Shown here in pieces: positions 17,136 to 24,879 of a DNA stretch of 35,337 nucleotides (position 1 is its first letter; every line of letters begins with the position of its first letter). Origin of the DNA: Oscillospiraceae bacterium (GTDB taxonomy: Bacteria > Bacillota > Clostridia > Oscillospirales > Oscillospiraceae). The stretch is from the NCBI GenBank assembly GCA_031281195.1, contig JAITFS010000179.1, positions 1 through 35,337 on the forward strand, given 5' to 3'. Below the pieces are notes generated by a model. The model was not told the origin of the DNA, made no database searches, and saw only the letters and a list, made by a program, of their open reading frames with translations. The translations under genes and the position numbers were made by a program.

Positions 17136-18670
17136 GATTGTAGCACCTCTTTTAGCATGGTGCGATATTCGTTGGCGATGGTGATTTCATTTATAACAAT
17201 GCATTGTTGAATTCCTGCTGTTACTTCTGTTTCTAATTTTGTTTTGTTTCCTGTTCTTTCAAATTGCATTATTGCAATGTTTATCATTGCACTTGCGATT
17301 CTAACCGGGTCATTGCTTTTTTTGATTTGTTCAAGCCATAGTTCTTTACTTATTTCTGGTTTATCCATAAACTCATTGCATATTGCCAGAGAATTTGTTG
17401 CTCCGTCCCATACTTTATTGTTTTTTGATTTTTCTGCCAATTCTCTTGCAGCCAGTAGCTTTTCGTATGCTATTAAAAAGCTTCCAATTTGTAAAAACAT
17501 ATATCCTTCTTCATATAACAAGCTTGCTCTAAAGCTTTCATCATCTTTTTTGCAAATTTTTTCGGCTTGTTTTATTTTTTCGCTAAAAATTGTGATTTCA
17601 TTTAATTCTGATAATAATAATAAGTATCTTAATATGTGGCTTTTATATAAATCATAGTTTTTTTCACGGTTTTCAGGAATACAGAAAAAACCTTCTGTAA
17701 GCATAATATATTCGCGCATTTTTTCGTAATTGTGAGTTTTCGAGTAACAGTCTGCTAAAAAAGAGGCTACATTCGCTCTAATATAAGGTTTATCCATTGT
17801 CATTGCCAGAGCATGTACTGTGTTGAAGTACTCGATTGCATTTTTCATTTTATCATCATACATCGAGTATTCACCAAGCTTTGTTATTATATTTAGTTCT
17901 GAAACCATGTCATCAATTCTACATGCTACATCGAGTGCTTCAATAAGCTCTTCGACTGCTTTTGCGTAATTCATTTGTTGTGCGTATTCACTAGCTGTAG
18001 TCAAATAATGTTTTACCAGTTGTTTTTCATTACCGGGTTTTTTAAGTATGAGTTTTGCTTCATCCTTTAGTGTATTTATAGGTTCAGGTAGTTTATTTTC
18101 GCTTTTTTCAATGCTTTTCTTAGCTTGTATATTTGGCTTTTCCATTCCAATTCCCAAGGTTTTTTTTGCTAAATGTTTAATAACTTGTGTAAGCTTTTCA
18201 TTTTCGTTATCGTAACAACATGTAAATACCATGTATAAATCAATATTTACATCAAATAAACGCTCAAACAATCCAATAGTAAAATCGTCTGCCTTGTCTA
18301 TGTCATCAATAATAATTATTGCCGGATTTTTATATAAACATTCATATACTGTTTTTGCAAGGTTTTGTTTAGTATATTCCTCATCCTTGTTTAGTTCTTT
18401 GTTTATATATCTTGTGATAAAATCGATTAGTTTTGGGTTAAAGTTCTCCTTGTATGTGTTAATAAATTGCTCCAGTATTTCTCTGAGTGCATCACTTTTA
18501 GGGTTTATTGAGTAATATACATCGACGTTTTGGAGCTTATCCTTTAGTTCTTTTAGTAATGCTGTTTTGCCGGAGTTACGCTCTCCGTGTATGCAAACAC
18601 AGCGTTTGTCAGAAGCTCCACTTTGTACATCGCTATAATTATCAAGTATCTGCTGTAAAATAACACTCAC
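17132..18670 (-). CDS. AAA/STAND-like ATPase with helical (TPR-like) C-terminus
   Basis: A protein of 512 aa that I cannot assign to a named family. Walker A is GERNSGKT (29-36) in an N-terminal P-loop domain and Walker B is AIIIIDDIDKAD (118-129), the pattern of AAA_16/STAND ATPases. From about residue 215 the protein is all helical with repeated alanine/tyrosine-rich helices (YAQQMNYAKAVEELIEAL, IEYFNTVHALAM), typical of TPR-like arrays as in MalT-type regulators. No DNA-binding or catalytic effector domain and no signal peptide is visible. The GTG at 18670 is chosen because no better start precedes it; GAGGTGAG overlaps it, so the exact start is uncertain. It is first in the operon with apgM (4-nt overlap), ispE and a UPF0316 gene. 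Confidence 0.75.
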   Translation of the reverse strand: MSVILQQILDNYSDVQSGASDKRCVCIHGERNSGKTALLKELKDKLQNVDVYYSINPKSDALREILEQFINTYKENFNPKLIDFITRYINKELNKDEEYTKQNLAKTVYECLYKNPAIIIIDDIDKADDFTIGLFERLFDVNIDLYMVFTCCYDNENEKLTQVIKHLAKKTLGIGMEKPNIQAKKSIEKSENKLPEPINTLKDEAKLILKKPGNEKQLVKHYLTTASEYAQQMNYAKAVEELIEALDVACRIDDMVSELNIITKLGEYSMYDDKMKNAIEYFNTVHALAMTMDKPYIRANVASFLADCYSKTHNYEKMREYIMLTEGFFCIPENREKNYDLYKSHILRYLLLLSELNEITIFSEKIKQAEKICKKDDESFRASLLYEEGYMFLQIGSFLIAYEKLLAARELAEKSKNNKVWDGATNSLAICNEFMDKPEISKELWLEQIKKSNDPVRIASAMINIAIMQFERTGNKTKLETEVTAGIQQCIVINEITIANEYRTMLKEVLQS

Positions 18671-18680
18671 CTCATGTTTA

Positions 18681-18709
18681 ATATTAGCAATTGTAGATAC
18701 AACAGTAAG
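18681..18709 (-). promoter_or_regulatory. Candidate extended -10 promoter for the ATPase operon
   Basis: On the minus strand TGCTAATAT (extended -10) lies just before the GTG start, with a poor -35 (CTTACT, 17-nt spacer) that falls inside the 36-bp inverted repeat. It predicts a leader of only a few nucleotides. Confidence 0.35.
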
Positions 18710-18783
18710 TTATTTTTAATTTGTCTCAAAGCAGCAAGCTAGCGAAATGAGACAAACAAAAAATAACCCACTGTCGCATCTAC
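18693..18783. repeat. 36-bp near-perfect inverted repeat between divergent genes
   Basis: The left arm 18693-18728 (GTAGATACAACAGT...TTTGTCTCA) and the right arm 18748-18783 are inverted copies matching at 30 of 36 positions around a 19-nt loop. Five of the six differences are A versus G, so a minus-strand RNA would pair them as G-U and form an almost continuous 36-bp stem. It lies between the ATPase operon and the MBOAT operon. It may be a non-autonomous MITE-like element or a regulatory hairpin. No target-site duplication is obvious. Confidence 0.8.
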
Positions 18784-18817
18784 TGTTTCATTCATACTAT
18801 ATTATAACACACAATTA

Positions 18818-18826
18818 TGTTAATAT
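18818..18826 (+). promoter_or_regulatory. Candidate extended -10 for the MBOAT operon, leaderless
   Basis: TGTTAATAT ends 7 nt before the ATG at 18834, so transcription would start at or next to the start codon. There is no convincing -35 box and no Shine-Dalgarno sequence. Confidence 0.4.
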
Positions 18827-18833
18827 ATATATT

Positions 18834-20447
18834 ATGCTTTTTACTTCATTTAACTTTTTAATTTTTCTTGCTGTTTTAGTTGCTTTATATGCAATTACAC
18901 CGCAGAGATTTCGTTGGTTTGTTTTGCTTGTAGGGTCAATGACTTTTTATGGTTTTGCCGGACTTCATTTTCTTATTTATATAAATGCAACTATTGTAAT
19001 TACTTATTTTTGTACAATAAAAATCAGACATCTTCGATTAATTCGTGATGTTGAGATTGAAAAATTTAATGATTTAGGATTATCACAAGAGAATATTAAA
19101 GAAGCAAGGCGGAGCTTACGAGATAAAACTAAGCGTAAAGCTAAAGGGTGGACAGCTTTGTGTTTAGTTTTGATTATTGGTATTCTCGCTGCGGTGAAGT
19201 ACACTGATTTTGCTATCGAAAACTTTAATACAATCCTTCGGCTTTTTAACGATTCACAGCAGTTTAGTCTGATAGGAATTGCTGTACCACTCGGAATATC
19301 TTTTTATACTTTTCAAACTGTTGGATATGTGATTGATGTTTATCGAGAGAAAGCTGAAATTGTAAGAAACCCATTAAAATTAGCTTTGTTTACATCTTTT
19401 TTCCCACAGGTAATTCAAGGCCCGATAAGCCGTTTTGAAAATCTTTCAAAAACTCTTTATAGTGGTTCACAGATTAACAGACATGGTTTAGCACGTGGTT
19501 CACAACGTATTCTTTGGGGGTTTTTCAAAAAGCTGGTTATAGCTGACAGGCTTTGGCCTGCTCTTGCTTTTCTCGCAATACATCCGGAGGAATATCAAGG
19601 AATCTATTACCTCTTTGCTATCGCATTGTATGCTATTGTTTTATATTGTGATTTTTCCGGTGGAATTGATATTGCAATAGGTGCTGCGGAGCTTTTTGGG
19701 GTTCGTTTACCCGAAAACTTTAACCGCCCATTTTATTCACGTTCGATACAGGAGTATTGGCAACGCTGGCATATTACAATGTATAGCTGGTTTCGTGATT
19801 ATGTGTTTTATCCGATGGCGGCAAGTAAAAGAATGTTACGTTTTTCTAAGGCTTCACGACGTGTAGTTGGCAATAATCTTGCAAAAAGATTACCTGTTCA
19901 TATATCGCTTATTTTCGTATGGTTTTTAACCGGTTTGTGGCATGGTGCAACTTGGAACTTTATAATGTGGGGTATGACAAATGGTATTGTTTTAATGATT
20001 TCATTGGAGCTAACTCCTTTGTATGAGCGGTTTAACAAACATTTCCCTACACTAACGGATAAATGGTTTTATCGTTCAATTCAGATTTTCCGTACTTTTT
20101 GGCTAATGAACTTTATACGTTCGTTTGATATTTATGACGGAGTAAGAAATACATTCCGTATGATGTGGAGTGTTGTAGCAAACTTTAGTTTTAATGAATT
20201 TCTTACTTCCGGTTTAAGTGAGCTTAAATTATCAACTGAGGAATATTTTAGTGCTTTAGCCGGTTTATTAATAGTCTTTTTTATCAGCTTTTTGGGTCGT
20301 GGAAATATTGATTTTAGAGATAGATTAGGCGGGGTAAAATGGCCACTTCGTTATACTTTAACAGGTGTAGTTTTGTTTATGACACTGGTATTAGGAGCTT
20401 ATGGACATGGGTTTGACGCGCGGCAGTTTATTTACAATATATTTTAA
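18834..20447 (+). CDS. MBOAT O-acyltransferase, AlgI/DltB-like
   Basis: A multi-pass membrane protein of 537 aa. It begins MLFTSFNFLIFLAVL and contains the MBOAT signatures: GISFYTFQTVGYVIDVYR, FFPQVIQGPISRF, EYWQRWHITMYSWFRDYV, and the catalytic-His region GLWHGATWNF (H370). Family members (AlgI, PatA, DltB) move an acyl group from a cytoplasmic donor to an extracellular polysaccharide or teichoic acid. In AlgI/PatA operons the donor is acetyl; in DltB it is D-alanyl on the carrier DltC. Here the same operon encodes an adenylation enzyme and a carrier protein, which favours the DltB-like mode. The start is ATG 18834, which matches family N-termini; the longer track start (18747) translates the inverted repeat. 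The last 41 nt overlap the next gene. Confidence 0.93.
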   Translation: MLFTSFNFLIFLAVLVALYAITPQRFRWFVLLVGSMTFYGFAGLHFLIYINATIVITYFCTIKIRHLRLIRDVEIEKFNDLGLSQENIKEARRSLRDKTKRKAKGWTALCLVLIIGILAAVKYTDFAIENFNTILRLFNDSQQFSLIGIAVPLGISFYTFQTVGYVIDVYREKAEIVRNPLKLALFTSFFPQVIQGPISRFENLSKTLYSGSQINRHGLARGSQRILWGFFKKLVIADRLWPALAFLAIHPEEYQGIYYLFAIALYAIVLYCDFSGGIDIAIGAAELFGVRLPENFNRPFYSRSIQEYWQRWHITMYSWFRDYVFYPMAASKRMLRFSKASRRVVGNNLAKRLPVHISLIFVWFLTGLWHGATWNFIMWGMTNGIVLMISLELTPLYERFNKHFPTLTDKWFYRSIQIFRTFWLMNFIRSFDIYDGVRNTFRMMWSVVANFSFNEFLTSGLSELKLSTEEYFSALAGLLIVFFISFLGRGNIDFRDRLGGVKWPLRYTLTGVVLFMTLVLGAYGHGFDARQFIYNIF

Positions 20448-21510
20448 GATTATTGTTGCAGTAATCGCTTTTGTTGTAGTGTTTTTCACATTACAACGAT
20501 TGCTTGTGCCAAAGTATGCTTCTACTGCAATTGAAGGTGGTCTTATACGTGAGTATTACAATAGTCCAATGAATCATGATGTGATTTTTCTTGGAGATTG
20601 TGAGGTTTATGCTAATTTTTCACCTATCACTCTTTGGGAGGAATATGGAATAACCTCATATATTCGCGGCAGCCCTCAGCAGCTTATATGGCATTCGTAT
20701 TATTTACTTGAGGATACCTTACGTTTTGCTGTAGAAAAGCCAAAAGTGGTTGTGCTTAGTGTTATGGCTATGCAATATGATGAACCTTTATATGAACCGT
20801 ACAACCGTTTAACAATTGATGGTATGCGGTTATCACCAACTAAGCTCCGTGCAATTCGTTCATCTCGTACAGAGGGTGAAGATTATTTATCATATATACT
20901 TCCGTTTTTCAGATTTAAAGACAACTGGCGAGATTTTAGCAGTGAGGATTTTCGCTATTTCTTTCAAAACCCTCAAGTTTCTATAAGTGGTTTTATGGTG
21001 CGTAGTGATGTGTTTCCTGTGGAGTTTATTCCTGACCCAATAAGGTTGCCGAATTATGAATTTGGCGAAAAGCCTATGTATTATTTAAACAAAATCACAA
21101 CTTTAGCAAAGGAAAATGATATAGAGCTTGTTTTAGTAAAAGCACCTGTTTTGTGGCCTTATTGGTTTGAGCAGTGGGCTATGCAGATTGATACTTTTGC
21201 TTATAATAATGGTTTAAAAAATGTGGATTTCACCATTGGTTTAAATAATGAAGGCTTGGACTATGTTGGATTGGATTTTTCTAAACATACTTTTAACGCA
21301 GGTTTACATTTAAATGTTTTTGGTGCTGAGCTATTATCAAGTTATTTTGGCGGTATTTTAAAAGAATTTTATGACCTGCCTGACAGGCGAAATGACCCTG
21401 TTACCGTTGAATATTGGGCAGAGCTGTCTAAGCAGTACAACCGTCTAATAGCAACACAACTCGAAGAAATAAGAGAAACCGGTCATATTCATACTTTCTT
21501 AATAAAATGA
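20407..21510 (+). CDS. SGNH-like membrane-anchored partner of MBOAT (DltD position)
   Basis: A protein of 367 aa with one N-terminal membrane helix (about 10-33) and an extracytoplasmic domain. DVIFLGDCEVYANFSP (Cys65) occupies the place of the GDS/GSSE nucleophile block of SGNH hydrolases and DltD, but with Asp-Cys instead of Ser-Ser. The C-terminal GLHLNVFGAE (H301) resembles the DxxHLNxxG block but lacks the expected Asp three residues earlier. So the fold looks SGNH-like while the classical triad is altered. ATG 20407 is chosen because AGGAG lies 9 nt upstream; ATG 20401 would leave only 3 nt. It overlaps the MBOAT gene by 41 nt, the arrangement expected of an MBOAT/SGNH pair that acylates a surface polymer. 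Exact chemistry is unknown. Confidence 0.82.
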   Translation: MGLTRGSLFTIYFKIIVAVIAFVVVFFTLQRLLVPKYASTAIEGGLIREYYNSPMNHDVIFLGDCEVYANFSPITLWEEYGITSYIRGSPQQLIWHSYYLLEDTLRFAVEKPKVVVLSVMAMQYDEPLYEPYNRLTIDGMRLSPTKLRAIRSSRTEGEDYLSYILPFFRFKDNWRDFSSEDFRYFFQNPQVSISGFMVRSDVFPVEFIPDPIRLPNYEFGEKPMYYLNKITTLAKENDIELVLVKAPVLWPYWFEQWAMQIDTFAYNNGLKNVDFTIGLNNEGLDYVGLDFSKHTFNAGLHLNVFGAELLSSYFGGILKEFYDLPDRRNDPVTVEYWAELSKQYNRLIATQLEEIRETGHIHTFLIK

Positions 21511-21519
21511 TGGTATAAT
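21511..21519 (+). promoter_or_regulatory. Candidate internal extended -10 promoter
   Basis: TGG-TATAAT just after the SGNH stop, ending 7 nt before ATG 21527. It would give a leaderless transcript for the small lipoprotein and downstream genes. No clear -35 box. A GGAG also lies 3 nt before the ATG, so read-through translation remains possible. Confidence 0.45.
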
Positions 21520-21526
21520 GGAGATA

Positions 21527-22126
21527 ATGAAAAGATTTTTAATATTATCATGCATATTGATTTTACCGGTACTCGTTGCTTGTAATGATTCTGATGATTC
21601 TACTTCTGATGTTTCACCTACACCTGTTGTTACTGATGGTACTAATGGTAACAATGATTCAAATACTGATAATCCAAACAATGGGGACATTAACAACACC
21701 GATGACCCTAATGTTGATGATACACCGCTCTTTTCGCTTGCGGTTGGTGACTTTGTTATTGAAATGAATATGAATGTTGAGTATGCACTTGCTGCTTTAG
21801 GTGAACCTTTAGGAGTTTTTGAAGCTCCCAGTTGTGCTTTTGATGGAGTCGATCGAATATTTCAATATCAAAATTTTCAACTTTTAACATATCCTGTTGG
21901 GGACGATGATTTTATACATACGATTAGTTTTCGTAATGATTTGATTCGTACAACAGAGGGTATTCGTATAGGTAACAGCCTAAATGATATGCTGGAAGCG
22001 TATGGTGACGATTATGAATATGATCTTAGTTTATATAGATTTGTTCGGGAAAGAACATTTATAGAGTTTTTAATTGAGAATGATATTGTAGTTCAGATAA
22101 TTTATGGTTATACTATTAATAATTGA
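21527..22126 (+). CDS. Small lipoprotein of unknown function
   Basis: About 199 aa. The signal MKRFLILSCILILPVLVAC gives lipidated Cys19. An Asp/Asn/Thr-rich low-complexity linker follows (about 20-65). The remaining ~130 residues form a compact domain that seems to contain two related halves: a helix of the type NVEYALAALGEP, or NSLNDMLEAYGDD, followed by beta strands such as FQYQNFQLLTY or YRFVRERTFIEFLI. This resembles small beta-rich surface lipoprotein folds (SmpA/BamE or BLIP-like), but I cannot assign a family. Starting at M4 of the track ORF gives a standard signal peptide. It sits 16 nt after the SGNH gene, inside the Dlt-like operon, and would act on the outer face of the membrane. 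Confidence 0.75.
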   Translation: MKRFLILSCILILPVLVACNDSDDSTSDVSPTPVVTDGTNGNNDSNTDNPNNGDINNTDDPNVDDTPLFSLAVGDFVIEMNMNVEYALAALGEPLGVFEAPSCAFDGVDRIFQYQNFQLLTYPVGDDDFIHTISFRNDLIRTTEGIRIGNSLNDMLEAYGDDYEYDLSLYRFVRERTFIEFLIENDIVVQIIYGYTINN

Positions 22127-22152
22127 TTGTAACACAGGAGTAACACTGATAA

Positions 22153-24135
22153 ATGAAACTTTTTAGCAAACAAGGTAAACGCAGCATATCTTCAACAAAA
22201 CCACAGAAAACAAGAATAGTTAAAGATGTACCATCCTCTGATGTAACTACTTTAAACGAGAATATTGCAGTTGCTGTTTCATTAGAGCCTGAATTAAAGT
22301 CTGTTGAACCTGTACCTGTTATAACGCAACAAGTTGAGGTTGTAGTTTCTGAAGCAGTTGAACCTGTTGTAGTTGAACAACCTGCTGTTGCTGTGCCGCA
22401 AAATATTGTTCAACCTGTAGAATCTCAGAGTAAATACATTGTAAATTATCCTGATGTAGAGTTATCTGAAGCATCAAAGCGTGCAATTGAAACTGTTATA
22501 CACAAAGAGAATATTCTTGACGACAATCTTTATATTACGCAAGAGATTGTGCTAGACAGCACTTTTGAACACCTTGCTCCACCAAAGAAATCACCATTAA
22601 AGATTATTGGAATAATCCTTTTATGTATGATAGCCCTTGGTGCTATTAGTGCCGGCGGTTGGTATTATTGGATGGTTAGCCATGCTGCTTTTGATTTTAC
22701 ATTACAACCAATAGTTATTTTAAATGGAGAATCAATATTAGCTAGCGATTTTCTGTTAGATTCTGAGGATTTATCATCAACATCAGTTAGATTTTTAGAC
22801 CCTGATTATTACCCTGTCGAAGGACGCCATGAAGTGCCGATAATACTTTCAATGGGTTTACGTTCTGTTGAAACATGGGGAATTGTATATGTACTAAAGC
22901 CTATAAGTGGTATAACAGCCGAGTTCAGAGATGATCTATCCGGCTTGGTTGCTTCTGATTTTCTTGCAAATGCAAGCATTGCCAGAGGTGTTGAGTTTGA
23001 TGTCCGTTTTATTGAAGAGCCTTTACCTCTGGCTGAATATGATGTTGGTGAGTATATTTTGCACTTGTCATTAAATGGTGCTCCTTTTAGTGTGACATTA
23101 ACCATTGAAGACACAACACCTCCAACTGCAACACCTATAAGTGTACACAATCATATAATTGGTGAACCTATCACACCTGATGCTTTTCTGGTTGGAGTGT
23201 ATGACCCTTCGGGTGTTGTTTCCATTGAATTTGTAACAGAACCTGATGTTTTTGATAGAGAAGGACGTAATCAAATCGTTGAGATTATTGTGACTGATAC
23301 ATGGGGTAATAGTGAGGTTTTTCGCTCGGATTTAACAATATTAATGAATGAAACACCTCCGGTTCTTGAAGGTCCGACTCTCATTGAGAGTAAGGTCGGA
23401 AATCCTGTAATGTTTTTAAATGGTGTAACAGCGTTTGATAGCTTTGGAAGAGAGTTAGAGCTTGTTGTTGATTTATTAGGCTTCGACCAGGATATTGTTG
23501 GTGAATACAGCATTTTTATTTCTACCATTGACTTGACCGGGAATATTTCAAATATTGAAGTAATTATACGCATTATAGAGGTTGATCCTGATGAAGTTTA
23601 TGAGCTTGTAGATGCTGCACTTGAGAATGCTTATAGGGAGTTTTTACGTGGTGGTGGAGCTATGTCGCAAGAAGCACTAGATGCAGCAGTTGCAAATATG
23701 ACTCAAGTAGAACAAGCTCGTGCGATAATCATTGAGATAAGGCGACTTATAAGATATGCTGATACTCGTGGCGGTCCTCAGTCTATATATGAAGCTGCAT
23801 ACTCAGGTTTACGTGAGCGTAGTGGAAATTGTTTTAACTATTACGCACTTGGTGAACTTATGTTGACAAGAGCAGGTATTCCCAATATGATGATTGAACG
23901 CAGACGTGATATTGGTCATGGTACAAACCACAGATGGAGCTTAATAAACCCTGATAATGCCGGTTGGCATCACTTCGATTCTGTGCCTACAAGATACCTT
24001 GATTTAAACACTATTATGCATGCGATGACACAATCGCAAACAAAATTAATTGAAAATGCTCCTGTTATTTTTGAAAACCACGGTGGTTTGTTCTACGCTT
24101 TTGACCCATCGTTATACCCGGATATAGTACCGTAA
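22153..24135 (+). CDS. Membrane-anchored transglutaminase-like protein with Ig-like domains
   Basis: A protein of 660 aa with type II topology: a cytoplasmic Val/Pro/Glu-rich N-terminus (about 1-148), a single membrane helix (149-172), then an extracellular part. Residues about 318-475 contain two Ig-like repeats of the DUF5011 type, with the DTTPPTATPISVHNHIIGEP and NETPPVLEGPTLI starts. The C-terminal ~100 residues form a transglutaminase-like domain with a full Cys-His-Asp set: SGNCFNYYALG (C560), TNHRWSL (H593) and WHHFDS (D609). Such domains can be proteases, peptide ligases or amidases, so the activity is not defined. AGGAG lies 12 nt before the ATG. It sits inside the Dlt-like operon and would face the cell wall, so it may act on the same surface polymer or on proteins there. 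Confidence 0.88.
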   Translation: MKLFSKQGKRSISSTKPQKTRIVKDVPSSDVTTLNENIAVAVSLEPELKSVEPVPVITQQVEVVVSEAVEPVVVEQPAVAVPQNIVQPVESQSKYIVNYPDVELSEASKRAIETVIHKENILDDNLYITQEIVLDSTFEHLAPPKKSPLKIIGIILLCMIALGAISAGGWYYWMVSHAAFDFTLQPIVILNGESILASDFLLDSEDLSSTSVRFLDPDYYPVEGRHEVPIILSMGLRSVETWGIVYVLKPISGITAEFRDDLSGLVASDFLANASIARGVEFDVRFIEEPLPLAEYDVGEYILHLSLNGAPFSVTLTIEDTTPPTATPISVHNHIIGEPITPDAFLVGVYDPSGVVSIEFVTEPDVFDREGRNQIVEIIVTDTWGNSEVFRSDLTILMNETPPVLEGPTLIESKVGNPVMFLNGVTAFDSFGRELELVVDLLGFDQDIVGEYSIFISTIDLTGNISNIEVIIRIIEVDPDEVYELVDAALENAYREFLRGGGAMSQEALDAAVANMTQVEQARAIIIEIRRLIRYADTRGGPQSIYEAAYSGLRERSGNCFNYYALGELMLTRAGIPNMMIERRRDIGHGTNHRWSLINPDNAGWHHFDSVPTRYLDLNTIMHAMTQSQTKLIENAPVIFENHGGLFYAFDPSLYPDIVP

Positions 24136-24152
24136 TACAGTGAGGTGTATTT

Positions 24153-24875
24153 ATGAAGGATGTGCTTAATAATGACCCTGCGTTTCTCACATTAATACGT
24201 CAAGAGGATGGTTATTCCAGTTCCTTGCTTGGTGTAATTGGTGGTATGGGAACAAGAGCTACTACATATTTCCACGATAAGCTTCATAGCCTGCAAGAGA
24301 TTTCAAAGGAACAGGATTTCACGGATGTCCTTATCTATAGTGTGCCAACTACACCTGACCGTACTGCTTATATAACCGGAAAAAGTAAAAACAGTCCTTT
24401 ACCAAAACTGCTTGATGCTGCAAAAACTCTGGAAATAGCAGGTGCTACCAAGCTTGCTATGCTGTGTATTACCTCTCATTACTTTTATGATAAAATTGTT
24501 GAAACTGTAAATATACCATTCTTAAACATGCCCGATGAAGTAGCACGTTATGCTGCTGAGTGCAGATATACAAAGGTTGGTTTACTTGCTACATCCGGTA
24601 CTATTGATGGTAAGTTTTTCCATACAGCATTTAAAAACTTCGGCATAAATGTCCTTACTTTATCACCGGAGTTACAAGATGATTTAATGAAGCTCATATA
24701 TGATGTAAAGCTTGGTATTGATATTATGCCTTGTGCTTTAATCCCAATGGTTGCAGAGCTTGATGATAGAGGTGTAGATGCTGTAATTCTAGGTTGTACA
24801 GAGCTTTGCGTTATAGGTGACATAAACACAAATTGTATTAACTCTTTGGATGTTTTAGCAGGAGCTTGTATTTAA
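24153..24875 (+). CDS. Aspartate/glutamate racemase family protein
   Basis: A protein of 240 aa with the Asp/Glu/hydantoin racemase fold. The start segment LLGVIGGMGTRATTYF matches the family GGMGP.AT loop, and TTPDRTAYI matches the PDRT substrate loop of aspartate racemases. The two catalytic cysteines are present: C105 in MLCITSHYFYD (usual CNTAHYFYD, here Asn is Ile) and C215 in ILGCTELC. The expected reaction is PLP-independent interconversion of L- and D-aspartate, glutamate or a related amino acid in the cytoplasm; the Asn-to-Ile change in the first loop could shift specificity. GAGGTG precedes the ATG. It sits directly upstream of the adenylation gene (4-nt gap), suggesting it supplies the amino acid that enzyme activates. 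Confidence 0.88.
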   Translation: MKDVLNNDPAFLTLIRQEDGYSSSLLGVIGGMGTRATTYFHDKLHSLQEISKEQDFTDVLIYSVPTTPDRTAYITGKSKNSPLPKLLDAAKTLEIAGATKLAMLCITSHYFYDKIVETVNIPFLNMPDEVARYAAECRYTKVGLLATSGTIDGKFFHTAFKNFGINVLTLSPELQDDLMKLIYDVKLGIDIMPCALIPMVAELDDRGVDAVILGCTELCVIGDINTNCINSLDVLAGACI

Positions 24876-24879
24876 TATT

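Noticed and set aside
18747-18833. N-terminal extension of the MBOAT ORF
   Set aside because: It translates the right arm of the inverted repeat; family N-termini begin at ATG 18834.
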